The notes: a model not told the origin generated them from the sequence alone. Positions 43,782-53,969 are shown, counted from the stretch's first letter. The stretch is DNA of 64,000 nucleotides from Helcococcus ovis (GCF_004524775.2 NZ_CP119081.1:62001-126000); one strand, 5' to 3'. Numbers and translations: made by a program.

Positions 43782-44913
43782 ATTAAATAAACTTTTTACT
43801 AATCAGTTGTTTACAACACTTTTAGCTATATTTTTGGGATTGATATTAGGTGCTGTTTTATTGTTAATAACAAAAATAAATCCTATCGAAGCCTATAAAC
43901 AAATGATAGTAGGTGTATTTGGTAGTCAAAGAAATATATTTGAAGTAATTATAAAAGCTACACCCATAATATTAACAGGAGCGTCTGTTGCGTTTGCATT
44001 TAAGACAGGATTATTTAATATAGGTGCAGAAGGACAATATATTTTTGGGTATGTATTAGCCGGAGTTGTAGGGATTTTGTTAAATTTACCTTGGTTTTTA
44101 CAAATACCTTTACTTATAATAGTCGGTATGTTGGCAGGAATTATTTTTGGTGGTATATCGGGCTTTTTAAAAGCAAAATTTGGAGTTCATGAAGTTATTT
44201 CAGGGATAATGTTAAATTGGATAGCACTTCATTTTCATAATTATGTTGCATTGTCATCACCTTTGTTTATTCAAAACACATCAGGCACGGGACCTATAAA
44301 TTTATCCGGACAGATAAAATTATTTGCTGCGGAAAAAGCAGCTGGAGATTATCAAAGTATATTAAATGTCCCTGTTATCGGAAAAATTTTAAGTAGAAGT
44401 GATATAAACTACGGAATTATAATTGCAGTTATAGCGGCTATTGTTTTGCATTATATTATTAAAAAATCTACATTGGGATATCAATTAAGGGCTGTAGGGT
44501 TTAACAAACACGCAGCAGAATTTGCAGGAATTAATGTAAATAAAAATATAATTATATCTATGGCAATATCCGGTGCTATTGCCGGTTTAGCAGGTGCTGT
44601 AAATATCATGGCTCTTTCACCACATAAAATTACAAGTTTAGCTGCTTTTGAAAATTATGGGTTTGATGGATTATCTGTTGCATTAATAGCAGGATCTAAT
44701 ATTTTGGGGACAATTTTAGCTGCGATTTTATACTCGGTATTAAAAATTGGTGGAAATATTATTCAATTGCAGTATAATGCACCAACAGAAATTATTTCAA
44801 TTTTAATTGGTGGTATTATATTCTTTATTGCATTGGCAAATATTTTACCTTACTTAGCAGATAAAATAGCAAGTAGGAAATTAAAGAAAAAATATAATAA
44901 ATCAGATAGCTAG
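43768..44913 (+). CDS. Nucleoside ABC transporter permease 1
   Basis: A 381-residue membrane subunit (BPD_transp_2 family, NupP-like). It has many helices, with FNIGAEGQYIFGYVLAGVVG near residue 85 and a central YQLRAVGFNKHAAEFAGINV coupling loop. The start overlaps the ATPase gene. The longer of two permeases, it should pair with the next gene product. Confidence 0.9.
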   Translation: MKENKLNKLFTNQLFTTLLAIFLGLILGAVLLLITKINPIEAYKQMIVGVFGSQRNIFEVIIKATPIILTGASVAFAFKTGLFNIGAEGQYIFGYVLAGVVGILLNLPWFLQIPLLIIVGMLAGIIFGGISGFLKAKFGVHEVISGIMLNWIALHFHNYVALSSPLFIQNTSGTGPINLSGQIKLFAAEKAAGDYQSILNVPVIGKILSRSDINYGIIIAVIAAIVLHYIIKKSTLGYQLRAVGFNKHAAEFAGINVNKNIIISMAISGAIAGLAGAVNIMALSPHKITSLAAFENYGFDGLSVALIAGSNILGTILAAILYSVLKIGGNIIQLQYNAPTEIISILIGGIIFFIALANILPYLADKIASRKLKKKYNKSDS

Positions 44914-44924
44914 GAGGAGAAAAA

Positions 44925-45797
44925 ATGAATAGTATATTTACAATATTTATAATAACATTGATGTACTCAACTCCACTAGTTTTTGGAGCAATGGGCGGAG
45001 TAATATCTGAGAAATCAGGAGTAGTAAATATTGGTATAGAAGGAATGATGGCAATAGGAGGGTTTACAGGTGCGGCTGTTTCATATTATACAGCAAGTCC
45101 ATGGATTGGATTTATAGCAGCGGGATTTGCAGGAGCTGTGTTTGGATTAATTCACGCAGTAGCATCAGTTTCATTTAGAGCAGATCAAACAGTTTCAGGT
45201 ATAGCTATTAATATGATAGGTACGGGAATGGCATTTTTTATTTCTAAAGTATTATTTGATTCTGCAAATACTCCAACTATGATGCATAAATTGCCAAAGG
45301 TTTTTGGGATAGAAGCAACTTCAATTGTTGCATTTGCAATAGTAATCTTACTGTGGATATTCCTATATAGAACAAAATGGGGATTAAGATTGTTGTCAGT
45401 AGGAGAGCATCCGGCAGCGGCAGATACATTAGGAATAAATGTATATAGAGTAAGATATTTAGCGGTTATGATGTCTGGATTCTTTTCAGGATTAGGTGGA
45501 GGAACGGTGACCTTATCGTTACTTTCAAATTTCAATACAACATCTATAGCTGGACAAGGATTTATAGCACTGGCAGCTGTAATTTTTGGTAAATGGACAC
45601 CACATGGAGCTTATGGTGCAGCTTTGATATTTGGACTTGCTCAAGCAATTTCAGTATATTTAGGTGGCTCAACATTTATACCATCAGAATTTGTAGCAAT
45701 GATACCATTTGTAATGACATTGGTAATATTAGTATTTGTAGGTAAATCTGAAGCTCCAAAAGCTGATGGTGTGCCATATATAAAAGGAGTTAGATAA
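44925..45797 (+). CDS. Nucleoside ABC transporter permease 2
   Basis: A 290-residue membrane subunit (NupQ-like). [20 protein letters not shown] is near residue 30, and [20 protein letters not shown] forms the coupling loop. AGGAGGAG lies before the ATG. Its stop overlaps the deoC start by one base (TAATG), tying import to catabolism. Confidence 0.9.
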   Translation: MNSIFTIFIITLMYSTPLVFGAMGGVISEKSGVVNIGIEGMMAIGGFTGAAVSYYTASPWIGFIAAGFAGAVFGLIHAVASVSFRADQTVSGIAINMIGTGMAFFISKVLFDSANTPTMMHKLPKVFGIEATSIVAFAIVILLWIFLYRTKWGLRLLSVGEHPAAADTLGINVYRVRYLAVMMSGFFSGLGGGTVTLSLLSNFNTTSIAGQGFIALAAVIFGKWTPHGAYGAALIFGLAQAISVYLGGSTFIPSEFVAMIPFVMTLVILVFVGKSEAPKADGVPYIKGVR

Positions 45798-46462
45798 TGG
45801 ATATTAAAAATATTTTAAGTAAAGCAGATCACACACAATTAGGACAAGCAGCAACATGGGAAGATATTAAAAAATTAATAGATGAAGCTATAGAATATAA
45901 AACAGCTTCTGTATGTATTCCGGCATCATATATAAAAAAAGCTAAGGAATATTCAGAAGGAAAGATGGTGTTATGTACAGTCATAGGCTTTCCAAATGGA
46001 TATTCAACAACAGCAACAAAAGTTTTTGAAACAAAAGATGCTATTGAAAATGGTGCAACAGAAATTGATATGGTAATAAATATTGCTGAATTAAAAAATA
46101 AAAATTATGAATTTGTATTAAATGAAATAAAAGAAATTAAATCAGTTTGTGAAGATTATATCTTAAAAGTTATTATAGAAACAGCTTTATTGACAGAAGA
46201 AGAAAAAATTAAAATGTGTGAAATAGTTTCTGAGTCTGGAGCTGATTTTATTAAAACATCAACAGGATTTTCAACGGGTGGAGCTACATTTGAGGATATT
46301 GCATTATTCAAAAAACATGTTGCACCTCATGTTAAGATTAAAGCAGCAGGTGGAATTTCATCATTAGATGATGCACAAAAATTCATAGAATTAGGTGCTG
46401 ATAGACTTGGAACAAGTAGATTGGTAAAATTAGCTAGAAATGAAGAGGCACAAGGTTATTAA
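45797..46462 (+). CDS. deoC: Deoxyribose-phosphate aldolase
   Basis: Splits 2-deoxyribose-5-phosphate into glyceraldehyde-3-phosphate and acetaldehyde. The 221 residues match the family. The Schiff-base lysine lies in [16 protein letters not shown], and the second catalytic lysine in [10 protein letters not shown]. It begins on the last base of the permease gene and ends on the first base of cdd, so the operon is tightly coupled. Confidence 0.95.
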   Translation: MDIKNILSKADHTQLGQAATWEDIKKLIDEAIEYKTASVCIPASYIKKAKEYSEGKMVLCTVIGFPNGYSTTATKVFETKDAIENGATEIDMVINIAELKNKNYEFVLNEIKEIKSVCEDYILKVIIETALLTEEEKIKMCEIVSESGADFIKTSTGFSTGGATFEDIALFKKHVAPHVKIKAAGGISSLDDAQKFIELGADRLGTSRLVKLARNEEAQGY

Positions 46463-46872
46463 TGATAAAAGAAGATATTAGACTTGCTCTGGACAATTTA
46501 AAGTTTTCCAGAGCTATTTATTCAAATTTTAAGGTTTCATCAGTTTTAACTGCTAAAAATGGAAAAAAGTATACGGGTGTAAATATTGAATCTGCCTCAT
46601 ATACACCGACGATATGTGCTGAAAGAACAGCCTTTTTTAAGGCAGTTTCAGAAGGCGTGTTAGAATTTGAGAGTATAGTTATAGTTGGTGGAAAAAATGG
46701 AAAAGTAACTAACTTAACTCCTCCATGTGGAGTATGTAGACAAGTAATGATGGATTATTGTGATCCTAAAACTTTTAAGATAATTATTGCAATTGATGAA
46801 GATAATTATCAAGAATATACTTTAGAACAACTACTGCCATTAGGATTTGGAGCTAAGAATTTGGAAGGATAA
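46462..46872 (+). CDS. cdd: Cytidine deaminase
   Basis: Converts cytidine and deoxycytidine to uridine forms. The 136 residues match the tetrameric type. The catalytic motif CAERTAFFKA and the zinc pair PPCGVCRQ are present, and NIESASYTPTICAE is typical. It is coupled to deoC by a TAATG overlap. Confidence 0.95.
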   Translation: MIKEDIRLALDNLKFSRAIYSNFKVSSVLTAKNGKKYTGVNIESASYTPTICAERTAFFKAVSEGVLEFESIVIVGGKNGKVTNLTPPCGVCRQVMMDYCDPKTFKIIIAIDEDNYQEYTLEQLLPLGFGAKNLEG

Positions 46873-46876
46873 ATTT

Positions 46877-48199
46877 ATGAGAATGATAGATCTGATTGAA
46901 AAGAAAAAACATGGTCAAGAATTAACTAAAGAAGAAATTAAGTTTTTCTTAGATGGATTCGTAAAGGGAGAAATTCCTGATTATCAGGTATCAGCAATGC
47001 TGATGGCAATATATTTCAATGGAATGACAGATAATGAGATGTTAGAATTTACTCTTGGAGTTAGAGATAGTGGGGATGTTGTAGATCTTTCTTCAATTAA
47101 GGGAATCAAAGTAGATAAACATTCAACAGGTGGTGTAGGTGATAAGACAACATTAGTTATTGCTCCTATAGTTGCATCATTTGGAGCAAAAATGGCTAAA
47201 ATGTCCGGTAGAGGATTAGGACATACAGGTGGTACTGTAGATAAAATGGAATCTATACCGGGTATGAATACATCCTTAGAAACACAAAAATTTATTGATA
47301 TAGTTAATGAAATAGGAGTTTCTGTAATTGGGCAAACCGGTAATTTGGCTCCGGCAGATAAAAAACTTTATGCATTAAGAGACGTTACATCAACAGTTGA
47401 TAGTATACCGCTTATTGCTGCATCAATAATGTCTAAGAAATTAGCAGCTGGAAATGATGCTATAGTATTAGATGTTAAAACAGGTTCAGGTGCATTTATG
47501 AAAACATTAGACTCTGCAATAGAGCTTGCAAGCAAAATGGTTTCAATAGGTGAAAATGCAGGAAAGAGAACTATTGGTTTAATTACAGAAATGGATATTC
47601 CTTTAGGCTATAATATTGGAAATTCATTAGAAGTTATTGAAGCTGCACGAACTTTACAAGGTCATGGCCCGGAAGATTTAACAAATGTGTGTATCGAGCT
47701 TGCCTCAAATTTATTATATATGGCGGAATTAGATACTCTAGAAAATTGTAGGGAAAAAGTTAGAAAAGTTATCCATGATGGAACAGCATTCAGCAAATTT
47801 GTAGATTTTGTAAAGGCTCAAGGTGGAGATGCTTCATATGTCGAAAATTTAGATAAATTTGAAAAGGCAAAAATTTCTTATGAAGTAAAATGTAAAACTT
47901 CAGGATATGTTTATGAAATGGATACAGAAAAAATAGGTATAGCATCTGTAATTTTAGGTGCTGGCAGAAAAACTAAGGAAGATGTAATAGACTTTGCTTC
48001 AGGAATTAAACTTGCTAAAAAAACAGGAGATGAAGTAAAGCAAGGGGATACATTAGCAATTCTTTATACAAATGATGAATCATCTGTAAAAGATGCTGAA
48101 ACATTAGTTTTAGAAGGATATACTTTAAGTGACAATAAACCGGAATTAAAACCATTAATACTTGCAAGAGTAAGTAAAGATGGCATTGAAAGATATTAA
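46877..48199 (+). CDS. pdp: Pyrimidine-nucleoside phosphorylase
   Basis: Cleaves uridine, thymidine or deoxyuridine with phosphate, giving the sugar phosphate used by DeoC. The N-terminus MRMIDLIEKKKHGQELTKEE and the phosphate loop KHSTGGVGDKTTL are characteristic. The 440 residues match the family. I use ATG 46877 because family members start with MRMxDLI and GGAAGGA lies in front; a longer frame from 46847 overlaps cdd. It is the last gene of the nucleoside operon. Confidence 0.94.
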   Translation: MRMIDLIEKKKHGQELTKEEIKFFLDGFVKGEIPDYQVSAMLMAIYFNGMTDNEMLEFTLGVRDSGDVVDLSSIKGIKVDKHSTGGVGDKTTLVIAPIVASFGAKMAKMSGRGLGHTGGTVDKMESIPGMNTSLETQKFIDIVNEIGVSVIGQTGNLAPADKKLYALRDVTSTVDSIPLIAASIMSKKLAAGNDAIVLDVKTGSGAFMKTLDSAIELASKMVSIGENAGKRTIGLITEMDIPLGYNIGNSLEVIEAARTLQGHGPEDLTNVCIELASNLLYMAELDTLENCREKVRKVIHDGTAFSKFVDFVKAQGGDASYVENLDKFEKAKISYEVKCKTSGYVYEMDTEKIGIASVILGAGRKTKEDVIDFASGIKLAKKTGDEVKQGDTLAILYTNDESSVKDAETLVLEGYTLSDNKPELKPLILARVSKDGIERY

Positions 48200-48254
48200 A
48201 ATTTACTCTAAATTTTATTTTGTTAAATTCATGTATTTTAACAAAAAATTATAG

Positions 48255-48411
48255 TTACAGGTAAAAAATTTTTATATTTTCATGTATTATAATTAGTTTA
48301 AAATATTACAGGTAAAAAAATCAATTAAAATTTATAATTTTATTATTTTTTACCTGTAATATTTATTTGTATAAAAAATGCATGAATTTTTCAAAAATGT
48401 TTTACCTGTAA
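48255..48411. repeat. Four TTACAGGTAAAA boxes, two in each orientation
   Basis: Direct copies lie at 48255-48268 and 48306-48320, inverse copies (TTTTACCTGTAA) at 48346-48359 and 48400-48411. The inner pair could form a long hairpin (AAATATTACAGGTAAAAAA with its partner). They occupy most of the gap before the gene at 48456. Either a regulator-binding array or overlapping alternative hairpins is possible. Confidence 0.75.
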
Positions 48412-48455
48412 TATTTTTGTAGTAAAATAGAATTAATGTAAATAAGGAGAAATTT

Positions 48456-50003
48456 ATGCCAAGTAATTTTTTTGAAGAGTTAAATAAAAAAATTCCTAAA
48501 AATGTAAAAAAAGCATTTGTATATACCATAATATTTGGAATATTATGTCATTTTTATGCTTTAACAAATAAGTTAATAAATCATGATGATATAGATCAAT
48601 TAGTTCATAATATGGATTTTAGTACGTCTGGAAGATGGTTTTTACGTTATGCAGCCTCGATTAGTTCTAATTTTAGTATGCCTTGGGTTAATGGAGGACT
48701 TATAATATTATATACATCAATATCAAGTGCGTTGATATCACATTTATTTAAGATAAAAAAAGATTTACATTTAATTTTTTTGTCTGCGATTATGATTTGT
48801 TTTCCAACAAATGCAGCTCTTTTTCCATATATGAATAGTGCTGATGCTTACGCTCTAGGAGAGTTATTTATAATTATAGGGGCATATTTAATGATTAAAT
48901 ACGAATATGGATTTATTGGAACAATAATATTAACAGTATTATCATTAGCGACTTATCAAACATATTTAGGTTTAGCAGCTTCAATAGTCATAATTTATTA
49001 TATATTTGAATTGATAAATAAAAATGTAGATTACAATTTAGTCCTAAAAAAGTTATTTATATCATTTGCATCGTATATAGCGTCATTATCGTTATATTTA
49101 ATAAGCGTAAAATATATTTTTAATATTAAACTTTCGGATTATCAAGGGATAGATAAGATGGGAGCATTAAATATTAAAGATTTACCGATTTCGATATTAA
49201 GTACTTTCTATGAATTTTTTAAATTTTTCTTTAAAGATAGTTATGATCAATTTGGTTTTTATACAATTGTAAATGTAGTGATATTTTTAGGAATGTTGTT
49301 TTTATTATTTAATTTGATTAAGAAATTGGAAATTAGGAATAAATTATTAATATTTTTTTTAATTTTAGTGCTTCCAATTTCAGTAAATAGTATATTTATT
49401 TTAGCACCAAATTCAGCAATAGGCTTAAGGATGTTACAAGGATATATATCCATATATATATTATTTGTAATGATATTTGAAAGTTATTCTAAATTAAAGG
49501 TAAAAGAAAAATTAAACTTAATTAAAATTACATTATTTGCTTCGGCATTAGCATTTATACTGACAATTGGAAATTTTATGATAGTAAGCAATAAGGTATA
49601 TATGACTTTGGACGTTGACGGCAAGAATCTTGCATCATATACAACGAGAGTGTTATCAAGAATTGAAGAACAGCCTTTTTATGGAAAAAATAAGCCGGTT
49701 TACTTTATAGGAAATCCAAATATTACTAATGAATTTACAAGTAAATATACTACTAAGGATGTATTGAAATCAACACTTTTAGATGAAAAAATAACTATGC
49801 ACTATTTCTGGTATTTATATCCTGAAAGATATGCTGGATTTACAAATCCTGTAAAAGAAATTTGGAATAAAGACTTAGTGAAAATAGAAGATGAAAAATT
49901 AAAAGATATAATTTATAATATGCCAATCTACCCTAAAAAAGGATCTATTACAGAGTATAATGGAAGTATTTATATAAAGTTTAAGGAGTATACAAGACAA
50001 TAA
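48456..50003 (+). CDS. GtrC-like membrane glucosyltransferase 1
   Basis: A 515-residue polytopic protein of the Glucos_trans_II type. The N-terminus has NHDDIDQLVHNMDFSTSGRW, whose acidic pair and GRW motif mark the family, followed by about ten helices and a soluble C-terminal domain. Such enzymes transfer glucose from a lipid carrier to a surface polymer outside the membrane. It is paralogous to the protein at 52339 (same GRW motif and length). AAGGAG precedes the ATG, behind the four TTACAGGTAAAA boxes. Confidence 0.8.
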   Translation: MPSNFFEELNKKIPKNVKKAFVYTIIFGILCHFYALTNKLINHDDIDQLVHNMDFSTSGRWFLRYAASISSNFSMPWVNGGLIILYTSISSALISHLFKIKKDLHLIFLSAIMICFPTNAALFPYMNSADAYALGELFIIIGAYLMIKYEYGFIGTIILTVLSLATYQTYLGLAASIVIIYYIFELINKNVDYNLVLKKLFISFASYIASLSLYLISVKYIFNIKLSDYQGIDKMGALNIKDLPISILSTFYEFFKFFFKDSYDQFGFYTIVNVVIFLGMLFLLFNLIKKLEIRNKLLIFFLILVLPISVNSIFILAPNSAIGLRMLQGYISIYILFVMIFESYSKLKVKEKLNLIKITLFASALAFILTIGNFMIVSNKVYMTLDVDGKNLASYTTRVLSRIEEQPFYGKNKPVYFIGNPNITNEFTSKYTTKDVLKSTLLDEKITMHYFWYLYPERYAGFTNPVKEIWNKDLVKIEDEKLKDIIYNMPIYPKKGSITEYNGSIYIKFKEYTRQ

Positions 50004-50030
50004 AAATATATTGTAAATCAATAAGTGCTT

Positions 50031-50039
50031 TGATATAAT
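50031..50039 (+). promoter_or_regulatory. Promoter of the DUF2975/HTH pair
   Basis: The extended -10 TGATATAAT has a TTGTAA at 50011-50016 with a 17-base spacer to TATAAT, just before the gene at 50059. Confidence 0.55.
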
Positions 50040-50058
50040 TCAGTAAAGGAGAGTTGTT

Positions 50059-50568
50059 ATGGATATACAAGGTAAAACATTTATAGATTATAAGATGAAA
50101 AAAAGTTTGCTTAATATTAAGTATTTGGCATATTTGTTTATAATTTTAGTATTATTTTCGGGAGTTGGTATATCAACTTATTTTGGTTATAACAGTATTT
50201 TAAGAGATAAGAGTAATCAAAGTATGATAATTATATGGTTGGCAATTATATATTTTGTTTCATTTATGGTTATTATAGGCATAAAAGACGTGCTTAAAAT
50301 GTTGGATAACTTACAAAAAGGTAATGTATTTACTCATGAAAATGCTAAAATTATAAGAATTATTGATAAAAAAATATTATTTACATTGTTATTTTCAGTA
50401 ATTGTAAATATTGTAATGACATTAGCTGAGATGCATAATTTTCAATTTTTAATTATTTGGATACTATTTATATTTTTCCTATTAGCAGGGCATATTTTAG
50501 TTAATCCTTTGGCTTTGTTAGTAGAAAAAAGTGCGGATTTACAGCTGGAAATGGACTTAACAATATGA
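50059..50568 (+). CDS. DUF2975-family membrane protein
   Basis: A 169-residue protein with four membrane helices (YLAYLFIILVLFSGVGIS, IIIWLAIIYFVSFMVII, LFSVIVNIVMTLAE, FLIIWILFIFFLLAGHIL). The DUF2975 pattern is a loop (DVLKMLDNLQKGNVFTHENA) between helices 2 and 3. It is coupled to the HTH gene by an ATGA overlap, as is usual for this family, so the pair probably forms a sensing or self-regulating unit. Confidence 0.8.
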   Translation: MDIQGKTFIDYKMKKSLLNIKYLAYLFIILVLFSGVGISTYFGYNSILRDKSNQSMIIIWLAIIYFVSFMVIIGIKDVLKMLDNLQKGNVFTHENAKIIRIIDKKILFTLLFSVIVNIVMTLAEMHNFQFLIIWILFIFFLLAGHILVNPLALLVEKSADLQLEMDLTI

Positions 50569-50774
50569 TAATGATAAATATTGATGTAATGTTGGCAAAA
50601 AGAAAAATGTCCGTAACAGAGCTTTCAGAAAAAGTAGGTATTACAATTTCAAATATTTCAATTCTAAAGAATAATAAAGCTAAAGCTATAAGATTTGAAA
50701 CATTAAATGCTATTTGTGAAGCATTAAAATGTCAACCGGGAGATATCATGGAGTACATACCTGATGAGGATTAG
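50565..50774 (+). CDS. Small HTH regulator (YozG/Cro-CI type)
   Basis: A 69-residue single-domain regulator: INIDVMLAKRKMSVTELSEK, then helix-turn-helix GITISNISILKNNKAKAIR and FETLNAICEALKCQPGDIMEY. This size and sequence are typical of the regulator that accompanies DUF2975 proteins. Its target is likely its own operon. The 3' end overlaps the GtrA gene by 11 bases. Confidence 0.9.
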   Translation: MIMINIDVMLAKRKMSVTELSEKVGITISNISILKNNKAKAIRFETLNAICEALKCQPGDIMEYIPDED

Positions 50775-51189
50775 CAAAGAAATTTTAATTAAAATATATC
50801 AAAAGTATAAAGAAATTATTCTTTATATTTTTTTTGGAGGAATTACTACTTTTATAAATATTGTTTCTTATTATTTATTTTATAATATATTAAATGTATC
50901 AAATGTAATAAGCAATATAATAGCTTGGTTTTTATCAGTTATATTTGCATTTGTAACTAATAAAATATGGGTGTTTAATAGTAAATCTTGGGAAATAAAA
51001 ATAACTATCAAAGAGCTAGTATCTTTTATTTCAGTAAGATTACTTACAGGAGTTTTTGATACTGTAGTTATGTATTTAGGTGTAGATGTATTTAAATTTA
51101 ATAGTTTGATAATGAAAATAGTTTCTAATTTAATTGTTTTGATTTCAAATTATATAGGATCTAAGTTGTTTATTTTCAAGAAAAAATAA
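50764..51189 (+). CDS. GtrA-family membrane protein
   Basis: A 141-residue protein with four helices (YIFFGGITTFINIVSYYLFY, IIAWFLSVIFAFVTNKIWVF, FISVRLLTGVFDTVVMYLG, SNLIVLISNYIGSKLFIF). FVTNKIWVF and NYIGSKLFIFK are the family marks. GtrA proteins are thought to flip the bactoprenol-glucose made by GtrB. Its start overlaps the HTH gene. Together with GtrB and two GtrC-like genes it forms a glucosylation island. Confidence 0.9.
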   Translation: MRISKEILIKIYQKYKEIILYIFFGGITTFINIVSYYLFYNILNVSNVISNIIAWFLSVIFAFVTNKIWVFNSKSWEIKITIKELVSFISVRLLTGVFDTVVMYLGVDVFKFNSLIMKIVSNLIVLISNYIGSKLFIFKKK

Positions 51190-51212
51190 GATGCTTTTGC
51201 AATAAAATATAT

Positions 51213-51262
51213 AAAAAGAGCAGTTACAGATAATGTTTATAGTTATTTGCAACTGCTTTTAT
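51213..51262. terminator. Terminator between gtrA and convergent gtrB
   Basis: AAAAGAGCAGTTACAGATAA pairs with TTATTTGCAACTGCTTTT through GCAGTT/AACTGC plus inner partial pairing. A runs before and T runs after make it usable from both sides. Confidence 0.65.
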
Positions 51263-51400
51263 AGTATTAAATCAAAGATAATTATTTTGTTAAAGCACAC
51301 TTTCCAGACTAATTTACTTAATATTTACAAATCTACTCTTTTTTAGTGCTAATTTTTATCGCATTTTTGATAATTTCAAATTTGTGGGTATTTTTTATTT

Positions 51401-52330
51401 TTATTTTTTTACAATATTTTTAATAATATAATGAGGTCTTTTTTTCACCTCCATATATGTTTTAGCAAGATATTCTCCAAGTATCCCTATACATATAAGT
51501 TGTATTCCTGATAATAGTAATATTAAACTAACTATTGTTGCATAACCTTCTACTTTTATACCTATAAATAATTTTTGAATAATTGTCCAAAACATATAAA
51601 TTAGAGAGATAAAAGACGTTATCATTCCTAAGAAAGTGGCAAATTTTAGAGGTGCTGTACTATATCCTACAAATCCTTCAATTGCATATTTTATTAAACT
51701 TCTAAAAGACCATGTAGTCTCTCCGAATTTTCTTTTCTCAACGTCATATGGAATAAAATGAGTGTTAAATCCAACCCATGAAAATAGACCTTTTGAAAAT
51801 CTATGATATTCATCTAATTCCATAATTGACTTGGCTACATTTTTTCTAAATGTTCTAAAATCTGAAGCATTTTTTTCAAATTTTGTGTCACTTATTTTAT
51901 TAATTAATGAATAAAATAAACTTTTAAATCCTGTTAGGACTTTACTTTCTTTTCTCTTTTTTTGATAAGCTGCAACTAAATCCAAATCTTCATTATTTTC
52001 CAATAATTCTATCATTTCATTAACGTATTTGGGATGTTGTTGTAAATCAGCGTCAATTAGAGAAATATAATCACCAGTTGAATTTTTTAATCCGGCTAAA
52101 ATAGCTGATTCTTTTCCAAAATTTCTAGAAAAATTTATAGCTATAATTTCATCGTTAGAATAATCAATTAATGATTTTATTTTCTCAAAAGTTTTATCTC
52201 TGCTTCCGTCATTTATATATATAAATTCATATTTAAAAGAAGGATTAAGAGTATTTTTGCATAATTCATAAAAGGGAAAAATATTTTTTTCTTCATTAAA
52301 ACAAGGAATTATTAAAGAAATTTTTTTCAT
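51401..52330 (-). CDS. gtrB: GtrB-type bactoprenol glucosyltransferase (GT2 family)
   Basis: A 309-residue glycosyltransferase that loads glucose onto undecaprenyl phosphate. The GT-A domain begins SLIIPCFNEEKNIFPFYEL, with the DADLQQHP metal motif near residue 94 and KRKFGETTWSFRSLIKYAIEG later; two C-terminal helices follow (FATFLGMITSFISLIYMFW, LILLLSGIQLICIGILGEYL). AGGAGGTCGC precedes its ATG, inside the gap after the GtrC-like gene at 52339, so the two form an operon. Confidence 0.92.
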   Translation of the reverse strand: MKKISLIIPCFNEEKNIFPFYELCKNTLNPSFKYEFIYINDGSRDKTFEKIKSLIDYSNDEIIAINFSRNFGKESAILAGLKNSTGDYISLIDADLQQHPKYVNEMIELLENNEDLDLVAAYQKKRKESKVLTGFKSLFYSLINKISDTKFEKNASDFRTFRKNVAKSIMELDEYHRFSKGLFSWVGFNTHFIPYDVEKRKFGETTWSFRSLIKYAIEGFVGYSTAPLKFATFLGMITSFISLIYMFWTIIQKLFIGIKVEGYATIVSLILLLSGIQLICIGILGEYLAKTYMEVKKRPHYIIKNIVKK

Positions 52331-52338
52331 GCGACCTC

Positions 52339-53895
52339 CTAATCTAGGTTTTTAAATTTAATATAAATTGTACCATTAATCATTTGAATAGAATTTTTGT
52401 CAGGATAATTGGGTAAAGCATTTATCATATCTTTAAGATGTTTATTTTCTTCATTTATTTCATCATAATCCTTTATTGGATTTTGGAAACCTAAAAATCT
52501 TACAGGATAATAAATAAATGAATAAAGTCTAGTTAAGTGATTTGCGATTATAAATGGTTCAATATCTTTAGTATCAATTTTTTCTGTGAACCATGTTCTT
52601 GAGTCCGGATTACCCCAAAACACTATTTGAGTTTTTTCTGTATAACCCTCAACAGATTCTATTCTTGAAATTATCCTATTTCCATAAGCATTTGAATTTT
52701 CGTTTGTAAGTCCTACCTTAAAATAAGCTTTATTTGTCACATATATATTGTTATAAACTGATAAGAATGATGTTAATGTCAATATTGCAATAGTATAATA
52801 AAGTAATTTTGGTATTTTATTAGAAATTTCAAATTTGTCACCAATCTTTAATACATAATCAATTAATACCAAAGGAAATATAAATACGACTGTGTATCCG
52901 TAGAGCATTCTTAACATTACGCCTGCTTGCCAAGACATGATGTAAATTATATTTATTGCAATAGGAAATACTAAAATTAAAAATACTAGTAAAAAAAGTT
53001 TTTCTTTGCACATTTTTGATTTTTTTACAATATAAATTAATAAATAAATTGTTAGTATAAATGCAAATATAAATAAATATGGCATAAATATAAAATGATA
53101 ATTAAATTCTTTACCTATAAAGAAATTGAACATACCTTTGTAGGCACTAAATATAATTGTATGAATTTTATTAAGTGGGAGTGAGCCCATTGTATCAAGC
53201 CCTTTGTAGTCCACAAGTAAATGTCCAAAGATTCCTCTTGAAATAATTAAATATATAGCCAATGCAACGGTAAAACTAATAGCTGTTTTACAAAGCAAAA
53301 TTATCATTTTTTTGAAATTATTATTTTCTTTAAATAATTCTACGATTACATATAAAACTATAAGACCTCCTGCATATCCAAGGTAAGTTTGGTAAATTCC
53401 AAGTGATAATGTCAATAAAATACTTGAAAATATAAATCCATTTTTATATTTTATAATAAAAAACGCTGCTAATCCCGCAAGCATTGCACCAAATTGATAA
53501 GCATCTTGACTATTCATAAAAGGCATTAATGAGCCAAGAGTAGGAAATGTTACTAATATGCCTGAAATCAATATTGTATTAATTTTGGATTTAATTTCAA
53601 ACATTGATATTACAAGACATGACATAACAGCAGTATATACAATAGTTAAAAATCCATTTAACCAGGGTATACTAAATTCGCTGCTTATTGCTGCCGGAAA
53701 TTGTAAAAACCATCGACCGGATGTTGTTCTGTCCATATTATCTACTAATTGAACTATATCATCTAAATTTACCCATTTATTTGTCATCATATATATATGA
53801 CATATTAGTCCAATTATTATAGTAGAAATAAATGCTATTTTTATATTTTTTGACAATCCTTCATACCAATTTTTTAATTTTTGATGTATAAACAT
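52339..53895 (-). CDS. GtrC-like membrane glucosyltransferase 2
   Basis: A 518-residue paralogue of the protein at 48456. It has NLDDIVQLVDNMDRTTSGRW at the N-terminus, a similar series of membrane helices, and a similar C-terminal end (GTIYIKFKNLD against GSIYIKFKEYT). Likely another acceptor or linkage specificity, working with the GtrB made downstream in the same operon. AAGGAG precedes the ATG. Confidence 0.8.
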   Translation of the reverse strand: MFIHQKLKNWYEGLSKNIKIAFISTIIIGLICHIYMMTNKWVNLDDIVQLVDNMDRTTSGRWFLQFPAAISSEFSIPWLNGFLTIVYTAVMSCLVISMFEIKSKINTILISGILVTFPTLGSLMPFMNSQDAYQFGAMLAGLAAFFIIKYKNGFIFSSILLTLSLGIYQTYLGYAGGLIVLYVIVELFKENNNFKKMIILLCKTAISFTVALAIYLIISRGIFGHLLVDYKGLDTMGSLPLNKIHTIIFSAYKGMFNFFIGKEFNYHFIFMPYLFIFAFILTIYLLIYIVKKSKMCKEKLFLLVFLILVFPIAINIIYIMSWQAGVMLRMLYGYTVVFIFPLVLIDYVLKIGDKFEISNKIPKLLYYTIAILTLTSFLSVYNNIYVTNKAYFKVGLTNENSNAYGNRIISRIESVEGYTEKTQIVFWGNPDSRTWFTEKIDTKDIEPFIIANHLTRLYSFIYYPVRFLGFQNPIKDYDEINEENKHLKDMINALPNYPDKNSIQMINGTIYIKFKNLD

Positions 53896-53969
53896 GATAA
53901 CTCCTTATTTATTTATAAATATAATTATATAGAATTTTACTTTAATTTGCTATTGTTTATTATTTTTTA

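Noticed and set aside
48255-48411. CRISPR array
   Set aside because: The repeats are 12-14 bases, occur in both orientations and have uneven spacing; no cas genes.
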